From Fidelibacterota bacterium (GTDB taxonomy: Bacteria; Fidelibacterota; Marinisomatia; Marinisomatales; TCS55), in contig JASLML010000003.1 in assembly GCA_030746535.1 (NCBI GenBank), positions 1 through 61,147 of the forward strand: a DNA stretch of 61,147 bases, given 5' to 3'. The position numbers were made by a program, and so were the translations under genes. Positions 50,477 through 60,560 of this stretch are shown piece by piece; positions within the stretch are counted from its first letter, which is position 1; every line of letters begins with the position of its first letter. The notes below the pieces were generated by a model. It had not been told where the DNA came from. It made no database searches and saw only the letters and a program-made list of their open reading frames with translations.

Positions 50477-51612
50477 CAGCCGCTAAAGAAATCGGTCCGG
50501 TTCAGGCCGAGGAAATGGTCTTGAATATCGGACCGCAGCATCCATCTACGCACGGGGTGCTGAGGCTGAAGGTTAAGACGGACGGTGAAATCGTTTCGGA
50601 GGTGATTCCGTACATCGGATACCTGCACCGCTGTTTCGAAAAGCATGCGGAAAGCATTACTTATGAACAGGTGATTCCTTTTACCGACCGCTGTGATTAT
50701 CTCGGTTCCATGAATAACAATTTTGGCTTTGCCGTTGCAATGGAAGAATTGATGGACATTAAGGTACCTGAGCGGGTGGAATATATTCGCATCATCATGG
50801 CGGAACTAAACCGGATCGCAAGTCATCTATTAGCATTGGGAGTTTACGGACTTGATGTCGGAGCATTCACGCCGTTTCTGCATATGTTTCGTGACCGGGA
50901 ACGGATTTTGGATATTTTTGAGCTAACCTGTGGCGCCCGCCTCCTGTATAATTATATGTGGGTTGGCGGCGTGTCCCATGACCTTCCGCGAAATTTTGAT
51001 TCCATTTGTATTGATTTTTTGGATTATTTCGAGCCGAAAATTCCCGAATTCAACGAACTGCTTACCACGAACAAGATCTTTATTGAGCGCACAGCTGATG
51101 TTGGTGTGATGCCGGCGGAAGTTGCGATCAGCTATGGAGTATCAGGTCCGAACCTTCGCGGGTCCGGCGTCAAATGGGATGTGAGGAGAGATGAACCATA
51201 CTCCATCTATGATAAGTTCGATTTTGAAATTCCCGTAGGTTCGGGAGATGTTGGGACACTCGGTGACTGTTGGGACAGATATTGGGTTCGGATGCTTGAA
51301 ATGATGGAAAGTTGCAAAATCATCCGACAGGCTTTAAAGACCATTCCCGAAGGCGGTGATGTTCACCAAATGGTCCCGAAAAAGATTCGTCCGCCGAAAG
51401 GTTCCATTTACCGCCGTACAGAAAGTCCGCGCGGCGATCTCGGATATTACATCATCAGCGATGGTTCCGAGATTCCCTTCAGGATGAAAATGCGTTCTCC
51501 GGCTTTAACGGCTTTGAGCGTTTTAGATGAGATATCTGCCGGTTGGATGATTTCGGACGTTATTGCAATTCTAGGAAGCCTTGATATTGTGCTCGGTGAA
51601 ATAGACAGATGA
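50467..51612 (+). CDS. nuoD: NADH-quinone oxidoreductase subunit D
   Basis: LNIGPQHPSTHGVLRLKVKTDGEIV...YIGYLHRCFEKHAESITYEQVIPFTDRCDYLGSM. Confidence 0.96.
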   Translation: MGVAAAKEIGPVQAEEMVLNIGPQHPSTHGVLRLKVKTDGEIVSEVIPYIGYLHRCFEKHAESITYEQVIPFTDRCDYLGSMNNNFGFAVAMEELMDIKVPERVEYIRIIMAELNRIASHLLALGVYGLDVGAFTPFLHMFRDRERILDIFELTCGARLLYNYMWVGGVSHDLPRNFDSICIDFLDYFEPKIPEFNELLTTNKIFIERTADVGVMPAEVAISYGVSGPNLRGSGVKWDVRRDEPYSIYDKFDFEIPVGSGDVGTLGDCWDRYWVRMLEMMESCKIIRQALKTIPEGGDVHQMVPKKIRPPKGSIYRRTESPRGDLGYYIISDGSEIPFRMKMRSPALTALSVLDEISAGWMISDVIAILGSLDIVLGEIDR

Positions 51613-52685
51613 TTGTTGATTACCTCATAGATATCATCCCCTTTGCCGCAGACTGGCCGGGATTGGTATTTGTTTCGGTGGTGATCTTTTGTGCGGTGCC
51701 AGTATTTCTTTTTATTGCAGTGTACGCTCTTGTTGCGATTTACGGTGAACTGAAAGTGTCGTCCTTTATGCAGGATAAGATCGGGCCGATGGGACAGGGT
51801 GTAGGACTCCACGCCGGGAAATGGGGACTGCTTCAGCCGATTGCCGACGCACTGAAACTCATTTTGAAAGAAGATATTATTCCGACAACGGCGGACCGAA
51901 AATTATTTATTCTCGCTCCTTTTATTGTTTTTATAGGCGCATTTATATCCATGGCAGCGCTGCCGTTCAGCCAGACCATCATTGTTGCGGATATGAATAT
52001 CGGAATATTTTATATCCTAGCTGTGAGTTCGCTGGGTGTTATCGGAATCATACTTGCAGGATGGAGTTCCAATAATAAATGGTCGCTTTACGGCGCCATG
52101 CGGTCTGCTGCTCAAATTGTGAGCTACGAAATTCCCGCCGGCCTTTCGATTATCGGTGTGGTGATGATTACCGGAACGCTTAGCATGCAGGGAATCATCG
52201 AACATCAATCCGGATTTGTTTGGGGTATCTTACCGAACTGGATCATTTTTCAGAATCCGTTCACTTTTCTTTCTTTTTTCCTCTTTTTCATCAGCGGGGT
52301 TGCCGAATGCAACCGAACACCTTTTGATATTCCGGAGGCAGAATCGGAACTGGTTGCAGGCGCCTTCACCGAATATTCCGGAATGCGCTACGCGTTTTTC
52401 TTTTTAAGCGAATATGCCAATATGTTTGTTGTTAGCGGTGTTGCAGCGGCAGCATTCCTCGGCGGATGGAGAAGCCCGATCCCCGGAGTCCTCGACACAC
52501 CCGGCTGGGGAATTATGTGGTTCATCGGAAAATCCATGTTCCTCATTTTTATGATGATGTGGTTTCGCTGGACCTGGCCGCGTCTTCGGGTGGATCAGCT
52601 CATGAGCGTGTGCTGGAAAGGGTTCATCCCAATCGCATTTTTTAACATTTTCGGAATTGGAATCTGGAAGCTCTTAATCGGGTAA
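51609..52685 (+). CDS. nuoH: NADH-quinone oxidoreductase subunit H
   Basis: GELKVSSFMQDKIGPM...GLLQPIADALKLILKEDIIP...AECNRTPFDIPEAESELVAGAFTEYSGMRYAFFFLSEYANM. Confidence 0.96.
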   Translation: MIVDYLIDIIPFAADWPGLVFVSVVIFCAVPVFLFIAVYALVAIYGELKVSSFMQDKIGPMGQGVGLHAGKWGLLQPIADALKLILKEDIIPTTADRKLFILAPFIVFIGAFISMAALPFSQTIIVADMNIGIFYILAVSSLGVIGIILAGWSSNNKWSLYGAMRSAAQIVSYEIPAGLSIIGVVMITGTLSMQGIIEHQSGFVWGILPNWIIFQNPFTFLSFFLFFISGVAECNRTPFDIPEAESELVAGAFTEYSGMRYAFFFLSEYANMFVVSGVAAAAFLGGWRSPIPGVLDTPGWGIMWFIGKSMFLIFMMMWFRWTWPRLRVDQLMSVCWKGFIPIAFFNIFGIGIWKLLIG

Positions 52686-52689
52686 AATC

Positions 52690-53277
52690 ATGCGCGCATA
52701 TTTACGAACCATTTGGGAATCAGTATCAACACTTGTAACAGGAATGACCATCACCTGGCGCCACATGGTAAACATCCGGAAAGGAAATGTAACGCTTCAG
52801 TACCCGGAAGAGCGGTGGCCCCGGCCGGAACGCGATATCGGGTTTGACCAGGATGATTACAATGTGATCCGATCCCGTCTTCATGTGGATATGGATGACT
52901 GTATCGGCTGCCTCAAATGCGAACGCGTCTGCCCGGTGGACTGCATCAAAATTGAAACGGAAAAGGTGGACAAAGGTGAAGATATCCCCGATGTGGGGCA
53001 CACCGGAATCACGTCAAACGGGACGAAAAAAGCGCTGCTTTTAACAAGGTTTGACATTGATATGACCGAATGCTGCTACTGCAATCTTTGCACCTATCCC
53101 TGCCCGGAAGAATGTATTTATATGACAGGAGGCCCAAACTCTGAAAAACATCCGATTGATTATGAATTTTCGCAGTTTGACAGAAATGATATGGTTTACC
53201 GCTTTGCAAAGGAAGCATCCGAAGAACAGGTAGAAAAAGCCACATGCGTAAAAAACGGAGAGAAGAAAAATGGCTGA
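52690..53277 (+). CDS. nuoI: NADH-quinone oxidoreductase subunit I
   Basis: Two 4Fe-4S motifs: CIGCLKCERVCPVDCI and CCYCNLCTYPCPEECI. Confidence 0.94.
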   Translation: MRAYLRTIWESVSTLVTGMTITWRHMVNIRKGNVTLQYPEERWPRPERDIGFDQDDYNVIRSRLHVDMDDCIGCLKCERVCPVDCIKIETEKVDKGEDIPDVGHTGITSNGTKKALLLTRFDIDMTECCYCNLCTYPCPEECIYMTGGPNSEKHPIDYEFSQFDRNDMVYRFAKEASEEQVEKATCVKNGEKKNG

Positions 53278-53758
53278 TGCCGCATTTTGGCTGATGGCAC
53301 TGTTAACGGTTGCATCTGCGGTTGTTGTGGTTCACCATGATAAATTGCTGTATTCGGCCATTGCGCTTCTGTTCACCTTTTTCGGAGTGGCGGGTCTTTA
53401 CATTTTTTTATGGGCAGATTTTTTAGCCGCCGTTCAAGTTGTCATATATGTTGGAGGCATTTTAGTCCTCGTCATTTTTGGCATCATGCTTACCAATAAG
53501 ATCACAACCGTCAATATTTCTCACACGAGTATGCAGAGAGGCGCTGGCGGACTATTGGTTGCTTTCGTACTTGGTTCATTAGGGCTGATGATCACCAAAA
53601 CTCCGTGGCTTGTTCAGCATGCGGCAGAACCGGATCAAACGGTAGCCACGATCGGACGGCTGTTGATGATGGATTATTTGCTTCCATTTGAGGTGGCATC
53701 CCTGCTGCTGCTCGGAGCATTGATTGGCGCGGCAACACTTTCCAGAAGAGAAGAATAA
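53270..53758 (+). CDS. nuoJ: NADH-quinone oxidoreductase subunit J
   Basis: ALLFTFFGVAGLYIFLWADFLAAVQVVIYVGGILVLVIFGIMLTNK. Confidence 0.94.
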   Translation: MADAAFWLMALLTVASAVVVVHHDKLLYSAIALLFTFFGVAGLYIFLWADFLAAVQVVIYVGGILVLVIFGIMLTNKITTVNISHTSMQRGAGGLLVAFVLGSLGLMITKTPWLVQHAAEPDQTVATIGRLLMMDYLLPFEVASLLLLGALIGAATLSRREE

Positions 53759-54063
53759 TGCATTCGCTGGAATCCTATCTGTATGTATCCGCAATATTAT
53801 TTGCGCTCGGGCTGTATGCAGTGGTTACACGCCGAAACGGAATCGCCGTACTGATGGGCGTCGAACTTATCCTGAATTCGGCAAATCTCAATTTTCTCGC
53901 ATTCGCACGCTTTGGAGGAGTGAATCTTGCCGGCCATATTTTTGCATTATTCGTAATCATAATGGCGGCCGCAGAAGCGGCGGTTGCGCTGGCCATCGTC
54001 ATCAATATTTACAAGAATTACCAATCCATCAATGTGGATGAGATAAGCGCCCTGAGGCAATAA
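53758..54063 (+). CDS. nuoK: NADH-quinone oxidoreductase subunit K
   Basis: RNGIAVLMGVELILNSANLNFLAFARF...FALFVIIMAAAEAAVALAIVINIYK. Confidence 0.95.
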   Translation: MHSLESYLYVSAILFALGLYAVVTRRNGIAVLMGVELILNSANLNFLAFARFGGVNLAGHIFALFVIIMAAAEAAVALAIVINIYKNYQSINVDEISALRQ

Positions 54064-56120
54064 TGACAGAAAATATTTTCATAGACTACAGTTTGCTGAT
54101 TTTGTTTCTGCCGCTCGTATCATTTCTGATATTGGTGTTTACGGGAAAAAGGCTTCCGCGTCAGGGAGACTGGGTCGGCATCGGCGCTATCCTAACGACC
54201 CTGGCTTTATCCATCAGCATGTTTGTTTCCATGCTGATAGAATATGAACCGGGATTTTCGCACGAAGCTTCTTTTTCATGGATCAACCTGTCTGCTTTTC
54301 AGGTGGATCTTGGATTCCTTGTAGACAACATTACCATCATTATGCTGCTCGTGGTGTCTCTCATTTCCAGCATGACTCATATATTTTCTACCAAATATCT
54401 TGAAGGCGACATTCGCTACTCGAGGTACTATGCTTATCTTGGACTGTTCACCTTCAGCATGAACGGCATTGTGCTCGCAAACAATTTGATTTCCTTATAT
54501 ATGTTTTGGGAGCTTGTTGGCGTCAGCTCGTATTTGCTTATTCAGCACTGGTTTGAAAAAGATTCCGCTGCGGATGCTGCGAAAAAAGCGTTCCTGACCA
54601 ACAGGGTGGGAGATATCGGTTTCTTCATTGGTATTATGCTGATTTTTTCCACAGTCGGCGCATTTACCTATTCTGATATTTTTGCAGGTGTAGCAGACGG
54701 AACCATTGGCGGAACAATTTTGACTTTTGCAGGGATTGGACTGTTTTTGGGCGCAATGGGAAAAAGTTCCCAGTTCCCGCTTCATATCTGGCTTCCCGAC
54801 GCAATGGAAGGGCCGACGCCTGTGTCTGCGCTGATGCACGCTGCCACGATGGTTGCCGCCGGTGTGTATATGAGTGTCCGTATTTTTCCGCTTTTTACAC
54901 CTGACGCGCTTACTGTTGTTGCATATGTCGGAGGATTCACCGCGTTGTTCGCTGCGTCCATTGCCATTACGCAAAATGATATCAAAAAGGTGCTCGCCTA
55001 TTCCACGGTCAGCCAGCTTGGATACATGATCTTGGCCGTAGGAACCGGTGCGTACATTGCGGGATTCTTTCATCTGGTTACTCACGCCATGTTCAAAGCA
55101 TGCCTTTTTTACTGCTCCGGAAGCGTCATCCATGCTATGCACCACGCCCTTCATAAGAAACACGATCATGAAACCGATCCGCAGGACATGAGAAATATGG
55201 GCGGCTTTAAGGACAAAATGCCCGTGACGTATGCGACCATGCTGATTGCGACACTGGCGATTTCCGGTGTACCGCTCTTTTCAGGATTTTTATCAAAGGA
55301 TGCTGTCTTAGCCGGAACGCTTTCATTCGTGATCCATCATCCCGAACATTTCTTTCTAGCAATTTGTGGATTCGGCGCTGCGCTGATAACAGCTTTTTAT
55401 ATGTTCAGGCTGATCTTTATGACTTTCCACGGATCGCCAACCAAAAAAGAACTCATTGACGACATTCACGAATCACCGAAGGCAATGACATATCCGCTGA
55501 TTCTGCTGGCAACATTGAGTTTCTTCATTTTCTACACACTGCCTTCCGTAAACCCGATTTCAGACCACGGCTGGTTCAAAGACCTTGTCGTCCCGCAGGA
55601 TTCTTTTGTGCAGGATTCGGCTATTCTGAGTGCTCACGAAATAGAGGAAGGCATGCATCACGCGCATTATCTGGCAATGGCGCTGTCGCTGCTGGTTGCA
55701 GGATTGGGAATAGGCCTTTCGTGGATGATGTATTACAGGAAAATACTTTCTGCTGACGAATGGGCGAAAAAGACTGGACCCATGTACAACTTATCGCTGA
55801 ATAAATATTATTTTGATGAGAATTACCAAAAATATCTTATTCAGCCTGTTTTGAAACTTGCGGACAAAGTCGCCTACATTGACTGGGATTTGTACGACAA
55901 ATATTTCATTAACGGATTCGGGCGCGTTACTGATTGGATATCGCGTATTACCGGAAGGCTGGATTACGAAGGCATCGATCAGACACTGGTGGACGGCGTG
56001 GGCCGTTCCGCCGGAAAAATGGGATCGGGCCTAAAACAGATTCAAACAGGAAAATTGCAGAATTACCTGCTTTTCGTTCTGGCGGGTGTCATTGTCATCC
56101 TTGTATTCCAGACGATTTAA
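54063..56120 (+). CDS. nuoL: NADH-quinone oxidoreductase subunit L
   Basis: ELVGVSSYLLIQHWFEKDSAADAAKKAFLTNRVGDIGF...HIWLPDAMEGPTPVSALMHAATMVAAGVYM. Confidence 0.96.
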   Translation: MTENIFIDYSLLILFLPLVSFLILVFTGKRLPRQGDWVGIGAILTTLALSISMFVSMLIEYEPGFSHEASFSWINLSAFQVDLGFLVDNITIIMLLVVSLISSMTHIFSTKYLEGDIRYSRYYAYLGLFTFSMNGIVLANNLISLYMFWELVGVSSYLLIQHWFEKDSAADAAKKAFLTNRVGDIGFFIGIMLIFSTVGAFTYSDIFAGVADGTIGGTILTFAGIGLFLGAMGKSSQFPLHIWLPDAMEGPTPVSALMHAATMVAAGVYMSVRIFPLFTPDALTVVAYVGGFTALFAASIAITQNDIKKVLAYSTVSQLGYMILAVGTGAYIAGFFHLVTHAMFKACLFYCSGSVIHAMHHALHKKHDHETDPQDMRNMGGFKDKMPVTYATMLIATLAISGVPLFSGFLSKDAVLAGTLSFVIHHPEHFFLAICGFGAALITAFYMFRLIFMTFHGSPTKKELIDDIHESPKAMTYPLILLATLSFFIFYTLPSVNPISDHGWFKDLVVPQDSFVQDSAILSAHEIEEGMHHAHYLAMALSLLVAGLGIGLSWMMYYRKILSADEWAKKTGPMYNLSLNKYYFDENYQKYLIQPVLKLADKVAYIDWDLYDKYFINGFGRVTDWISRITGRLDYEGIDQTLVDGVGRSAGKMGSGLKQIQTGKLQNYLLFVLAGVIVILVFQTI

Positions 56121-56146
56121 CCATGAATAAAGAACAGAAGTAACGT

Positions 56147-57697
56147 ATGGAAAATCATTTATTAAGTTGGATAGTGTGGATACCGGTCATCGGAATGGTG
56201 GCGGTAACACTGATTCCGAGAGATCAAACCAATGCCATCAAGTGGACAGCTGCCGCAGCAGCGGGAATTCAGCTGATTTTTTCGCTGATACTGCTCGCAC
56301 GGTTCGACCTGACGACCGGAGATTTTCAGATGTACGAATCCGCACAATGGATTCCGTCACTGAATATTACATACCAGCTCGGGGTGGACGGACTGAGCCT
56401 GCCGATGGTTGTGCTGACGGCGATCCTCTTTTTCATCGGCGTATTCGTAAGCTGGAAAATAGACAAAGCAGTAAAAGGATATTTTGCTCTCTTACTGCTT
56501 CTGGATACGGGAATCGTCGGCGTATTCCTTTCACTCGATTTCTTTTTATTCTACGTATTCTGGGAGGTGATGCTCCTGCCGATGTATTTCCTGATTGGAA
56601 TGTGGGGCGGACCGCAGCGCGAATATGCAGCAATTAAATTTTTCCTTTATACGCTGGTTGGATCGGTGCTGATGCTGATCGCAATTCTTGCGCTCTATTT
56701 TACCTGCGGACATACGTTTGATATGATAACGATCATGGAAACTGCATCACCGAATCTTGCCGGTGTAACCTGGTGGGGACTGGATGCGATGAAGGTGATT
56801 TGGATTCTGCTGTTTATCGGGTTTGCGATCAAGGTTCCCGTATTTCCGTTTCATACGTGGCTTCCGCTGGCGCACGTTGAGGCTCCGACAGCGATATCAG
56901 TTATCCTTGCAGGAATCCTGCTGAAATTAGGAGCCTACGGACTGCTTCGTGTGAATTATGCCATGCTGCCCGACGCTGTATGGTGGTTTGCAGGCGCAAT
57001 GGCAATTTTGGGATTAATCAATGTGGTTTGGGGAGCATTGTGCGCGCTTGCTCAAAAAGATCTGAAGAAACTTGTCGCTTATTCCAGTATCAATCATATG
57101 GGATATGCGATGATCGGAATGGCGGCTGTGATCGCTGCAGGCGCCGCAAACGGAAGCAATTATGCTGCCGCGCAGGCCGGATTGAACGGTGCTGTTTTTC
57201 AAATGTTTAACCACGGTACCATTTCTGCCATGCTGTTTATTTTGGTTGGCGTCATCTATGACAGAGCGCATCACAGGGATATTAACGGATTTGGCGGACT
57301 TGCAACATCGATGCCGATATATTCAGGCATTGTTGCTTTGGCATTTTTCGCCGGACTAGGTCTGCCTAGCCTCAGCGGATTTGTGAGTGAAGCCATGTGC
57401 TTCCTCGGTGCTTTCCCGGTCTTCAGAACCATCGTGATTCTTGCCACCATTGGAATCCTGCTGAATGCAGCGTATTTCCTCTGGGCTTTCCAAAGAATGT
57501 TTTTGGGGAAACTGAATGAAAAATACAAGGACCTCCCTGAGATTAACGGAAGAGAACTTTTTACTGTTGTTCCGCTTGCAGTGATTACCATCCTGTTTGG
57601 CATCTATCCCTGGCCTTTCCTGAAATACATCGGTGAAACAATGAATGTACTCATTGACCAAATCGTGGCTATAGGCGGAATAGCCGGAGTGATGTAG
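56147..57697 (+). CDS. nuoM: NADH-quinone oxidoreductase subunit M
   Basis: YQLGVDGLSLPMVVLTAILF...PVFPFHTWLPLAHVEAPTAISVILAGILLKLGAYGLLRV. Confidence 0.96.
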   Translation: MENHLLSWIVWIPVIGMVAVTLIPRDQTNAIKWTAAAAAGIQLIFSLILLARFDLTTGDFQMYESAQWIPSLNITYQLGVDGLSLPMVVLTAILFFIGVFVSWKIDKAVKGYFALLLLLDTGIVGVFLSLDFFLFYVFWEVMLLPMYFLIGMWGGPQREYAAIKFFLYTLVGSVLMLIAILALYFTCGHTFDMITIMETASPNLAGVTWWGLDAMKVIWILLFIGFAIKVPVFPFHTWLPLAHVEAPTAISVILAGILLKLGAYGLLRVNYAMLPDAVWWFAGAMAILGLINVVWGALCALAQKDLKKLVAYSSINHMGYAMIGMAAVIAAGAANGSNYAAAQAGLNGAVFQMFNHGTISAMLFILVGVIYDRAHHRDINGFGGLATSMPIYSGIVALAFFAGLGLPSLSGFVSEAMCFLGAFPVFRTIVILATIGILLNAAYFLWAFQRMFLGKLNEKYKDLPEINGRELFTVVPLAVITILFGIYPWPFLKYIGETMNVLIDQIVAIGGIAGVM

Positions 57698-57708
57698 GAA
57701 AATATTTC

Positions 57709-59202
57709 ATGAGCAATCTTCACAGTTTATCTCATTATTGGCCTGAGCTGATTCTAACAGCAACAATCCTGATCGGAATTATTGCTGATTTATTCTACAA
57801 GCCGAAAGATTCCGGTAAAACCATGTACTGGATTTTTGGCGGACTCGCCCTTACAGCGTTTGCCGTGAAGTTGCTTTCAGATTCTCCAGCTGCCATTCTG
57901 TTTATGGGGACGCTTGCCCACGATCCATTCGCATGGTTTTTTAAAATGCTCATTGTGCTTGGGACTGTCATCGTCCTGCTCATGAGCGGAAAAAGCAGTG
58001 AACTGAAAAATCAAAGTGTAGGCGAATATTACGTATTGATCGGGATTATGGTTTTCGGCATGTTTTTAATGGTGTCTTCCATCGACATGATTATGGTGTA
58101 CCTCGCCATTGAAATTGTGAGTCTTATGTCATTTATACTCGCAGGATATTTAAAAAATGACAAATCTTCCAATGAAGCATCGCTCAAATATGTGATTTAC
58201 GGAGGATTCTCTTCCGGAATTATGCTGTACGGATTCAGTATTTTATTCGGACTTACAGGGACGACGAAACTATACGAGATCGGCCCGGCACTTGCAACTT
58301 TGGACGGAACAGCAAATTTTGCTATCATGATTTCCGCCATCTTTATCCTTGCAGGATTTGGTTACAAAATTTCCGCCGTGCCGTTTCACTTCTGGACACC
58401 GGATGTCTATGAAGGCAGCCCGACGCCTGTAACGGCATATTTATCCGTTGCTCCAAAGGCAGCAGGATTTGCATTGCTGATACGGTTTTTCAGTGCGGTT
58501 TTCGGAACGGGAGAAAATGTTGCTGCCGGCATTATCCCTGTTTCATCGGCCTTGCCCTGGCCTCAAATTCTGGCCATTCTTGCCGTCATGACCATGACAC
58601 TCGGGAATCTAGTTGCGATACAGCAGGAGAGCGTAAAACGGATGCTCGCATATTCAAGCATTGCCCATGCCGGATACATGCTGATGGGATTACCGATGTT
58701 GTCCGCAGACGGCATCAGCGCTGTAATGGTGTATCTTGTGATGTACCTCTTTATGAATCTTGGCGCCTTTTTCATTGTGATGGTTGTTCAGGCAAAAATG
58801 GGCGGCGATTCATTTAGCGATTTTTCAGGATTGGGATGGGAAATGCCGCTGCTTGGAGTGGCAATGACATTGTTCATGTTTTCGCTGACAGGTATTCCTC
58901 CGACGGCAGGTTTCATTGGAAAATATTATTTATTTGCTGCCGTGATTCAGGCAGGGCCGTCCTTTTACTGGCTGGCCTTTGCCGGTGCAGTAAACAGCGT
59001 CATTTCTCTCTACTATTATATTCGTGTGATTCGCCAAATGTATTTGGAAGGGGAACGGTCGGAAACCATTCAAGTTCCTGCGTTCATGACATCGCTGATT
59101 ATTCTTGTGCTCGCAATTCCGACATTGGTCTTTGGAGTATACTGGGCGCCGATCGCTGATTGGGTTTCATCTTCCATGGTGTTTGCCATACCGTCCATGT
59201 AA
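57709..59202 (+). CDS. nuoN: NADH-quinone oxidoreductase subunit N
   Basis: EIVSLMSFILAGYLKNDKSSNEASLKYVIYGGFSSGIMLYGFSILFGLTG...VPFHFWTPDVYEGSPTPVTAYLSVAPKAAGFALL. Confidence 0.96.
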   Translation: MSNLHSLSHYWPELILTATILIGIIADLFYKPKDSGKTMYWIFGGLALTAFAVKLLSDSPAAILFMGTLAHDPFAWFFKMLIVLGTVIVLLMSGKSSELKNQSVGEYYVLIGIMVFGMFLMVSSIDMIMVYLAIEIVSLMSFILAGYLKNDKSSNEASLKYVIYGGFSSGIMLYGFSILFGLTGTTKLYEIGPALATLDGTANFAIMISAIFILAGFGYKISAVPFHFWTPDVYEGSPTPVTAYLSVAPKAAGFALLIRFFSAVFGTGENVAAGIIPVSSALPWPQILAILAVMTMTLGNLVAIQQESVKRMLAYSSIAHAGYMLMGLPMLSADGISAVMVYLVMYLFMNLGAFFIVMVVQAKMGGDSFSDFSGLGWEMPLLGVAMTLFMFSLTGIPPTAGFIGKYYLFAAVIQAGPSFYWLAFAGAVNSVISLYYYIRVIRQMYLEGERSETIQVPAFMTSLIILVLAIPTLVFGVYWAPIADWVSSSMVFAIPSM

Positions 59203-59210
59203 AAAATCCT

Positions 59211-60557
59211 GTGAAAATACAAATTACAAAAGGTCACGATATCCGGATTGCCGGAACTCCGAAACGTGAAATTGTATCTATAGGAAAGCCGGAAAAAGTC
59301 GCTTTAAAGCCAATCGAATTTCGCGGTGTAAAACCCAAATTGCTCGTCAAGGAAAAAGACACAGTCAAAAGGGGTCAGCCGCTGTTTTTTGATAAACAAA
59401 ATCCTGAGGTTACGTTTGCATCTCCCGGAAGCGGTACTGTGTCGGCTGTCAATTTCGGGCCAAAGCGGTCCATTGAAACAATTGAAATTTCATTGGACGG
59501 TGATGATGCTGTCGAGCATGAACCTGTTCGGTTCCATGCAATTCCAGGTCTTGAACGCGAACATGTTAAATCAGCAATTATGAAAGGCGGACTTTGGCCT
59601 CTCATCAAACAAAGGCCGTTTAACGGCATTGCGGATCCGGGCGGAAATCCAAAGGCTATATTTATTTCCGGATTTAATTCTGCGCCGCTTGCAGTGGATA
59701 TAGACCTAGCGCTAAGCGAACAGTCGGGGCCTTTTCAGGCGGGGCTCAATGTACTAAGTACATTAACTGACGGAGATGTTCATCTGACTGTTTCCGAAGG
59801 ATCGGTCAGTGAAACCATGGTCAATGCTGAAAGAGTCCGAATCCATTATGTAAACGGTCCTCATCCCGCCGGAAATGTAGGTATTCAAATTCATCATATT
59901 GACCCTCTGAATCCGGGAGAAATCATTTGGACTGTAGCAGCTCAGAGTGTGGTAACACTCGGTACTTTTTTTACTTCCGGAGAATATGATCCGTCAGCTG
60001 TATTTTCCGTCGGCGGACCTTCCATAAACAATCCGGTGCATGTTAACGGGATTATCGGAATGAATGTGGGCTCTTTGCTCAAGGACAGATTAACCGATGG
60101 TCCGGCTAGAATTATTTCAGGCGATGTATTAACCGGAAAAGAAATCAGCCCGGACGGATTTATGGGTTATTATGACACAACCGTTTCCGTCATTCCAGAT
60201 TCTGACGATAGGGAGTTCCTCGGATTGCTAAGGCCGGGAACATCAGACACACGGTACAGTCTGACAAATGCTTTTTTATCATCAAATTCAGATGCATTCC
60301 ATTTTACGAATCAGACATCCGGATCTAAACGGCCCATGGTTCCCATTGATGCATGGGAAAAAGTGCTGCCGATGGATATTTATGCGAATGCGCTGTACCG
60401 AGCAATTCTTGCCGAGGATTTTGATGAAATGGAAGGGCTCGGTTTAATAGAATGCGACGAAGAAGATTTTGCACTCTGTTCTTTTTCATGTCCCAGTAAA
60501 ATTGATGTAGGCTCCGTTATTCGTATGGGACTGGATATGATGGAAAAAGAAGGCTAA
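59211..60557 (+). CDS. nqrA: Na+-translocating NADH:quinone reductase subunit A (GTG start)
   Basis: VKIQITKGHDIRIAGTPKREI...RGVKPKLLVKEKDTVKRGQPLFFDKQNPEVTFASPGSGTVSAVNFGPKR; start trimmed from 59160. Confidence 0.93.
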   Translation: MKIQITKGHDIRIAGTPKREIVSIGKPEKVALKPIEFRGVKPKLLVKEKDTVKRGQPLFFDKQNPEVTFASPGSGTVSAVNFGPKRSIETIEISLDGDDAVEHEPVRFHAIPGLEREHVKSAIMKGGLWPLIKQRPFNGIADPGGNPKAIFISGFNSAPLAVDIDLALSEQSGPFQAGLNVLSTLTDGDVHLTVSEGSVSETMVNAERVRIHYVNGPHPAGNVGIQIHHIDPLNPGEIIWTVAAQSVVTLGTFFTSGEYDPSAVFSVGGPSINNPVHVNGIIGMNVGSLLKDRLTDGPARIISGDVLTGKEISPDGFMGYYDTTVSVIPDSDDREFLGLLRPGTSDTRYSLTNAFLSSNSDAFHFTNQTSGSKRPMVPIDAWEKVLPMDIYANALYRAILAEDFDEMEGLGLIECDEEDFALCSFSCPSKIDVGSVIRMGLDMMEKEG

Positions 60558-60560
60558 TAG

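Noticed and set aside
54495-55169. 224-aa minus-strand ORF within nuoL
   Set aside because: Antisense to a strongly conserved NuoL coding region; composition (Cys/His/Arg-rich) typical of shadow ORFs.
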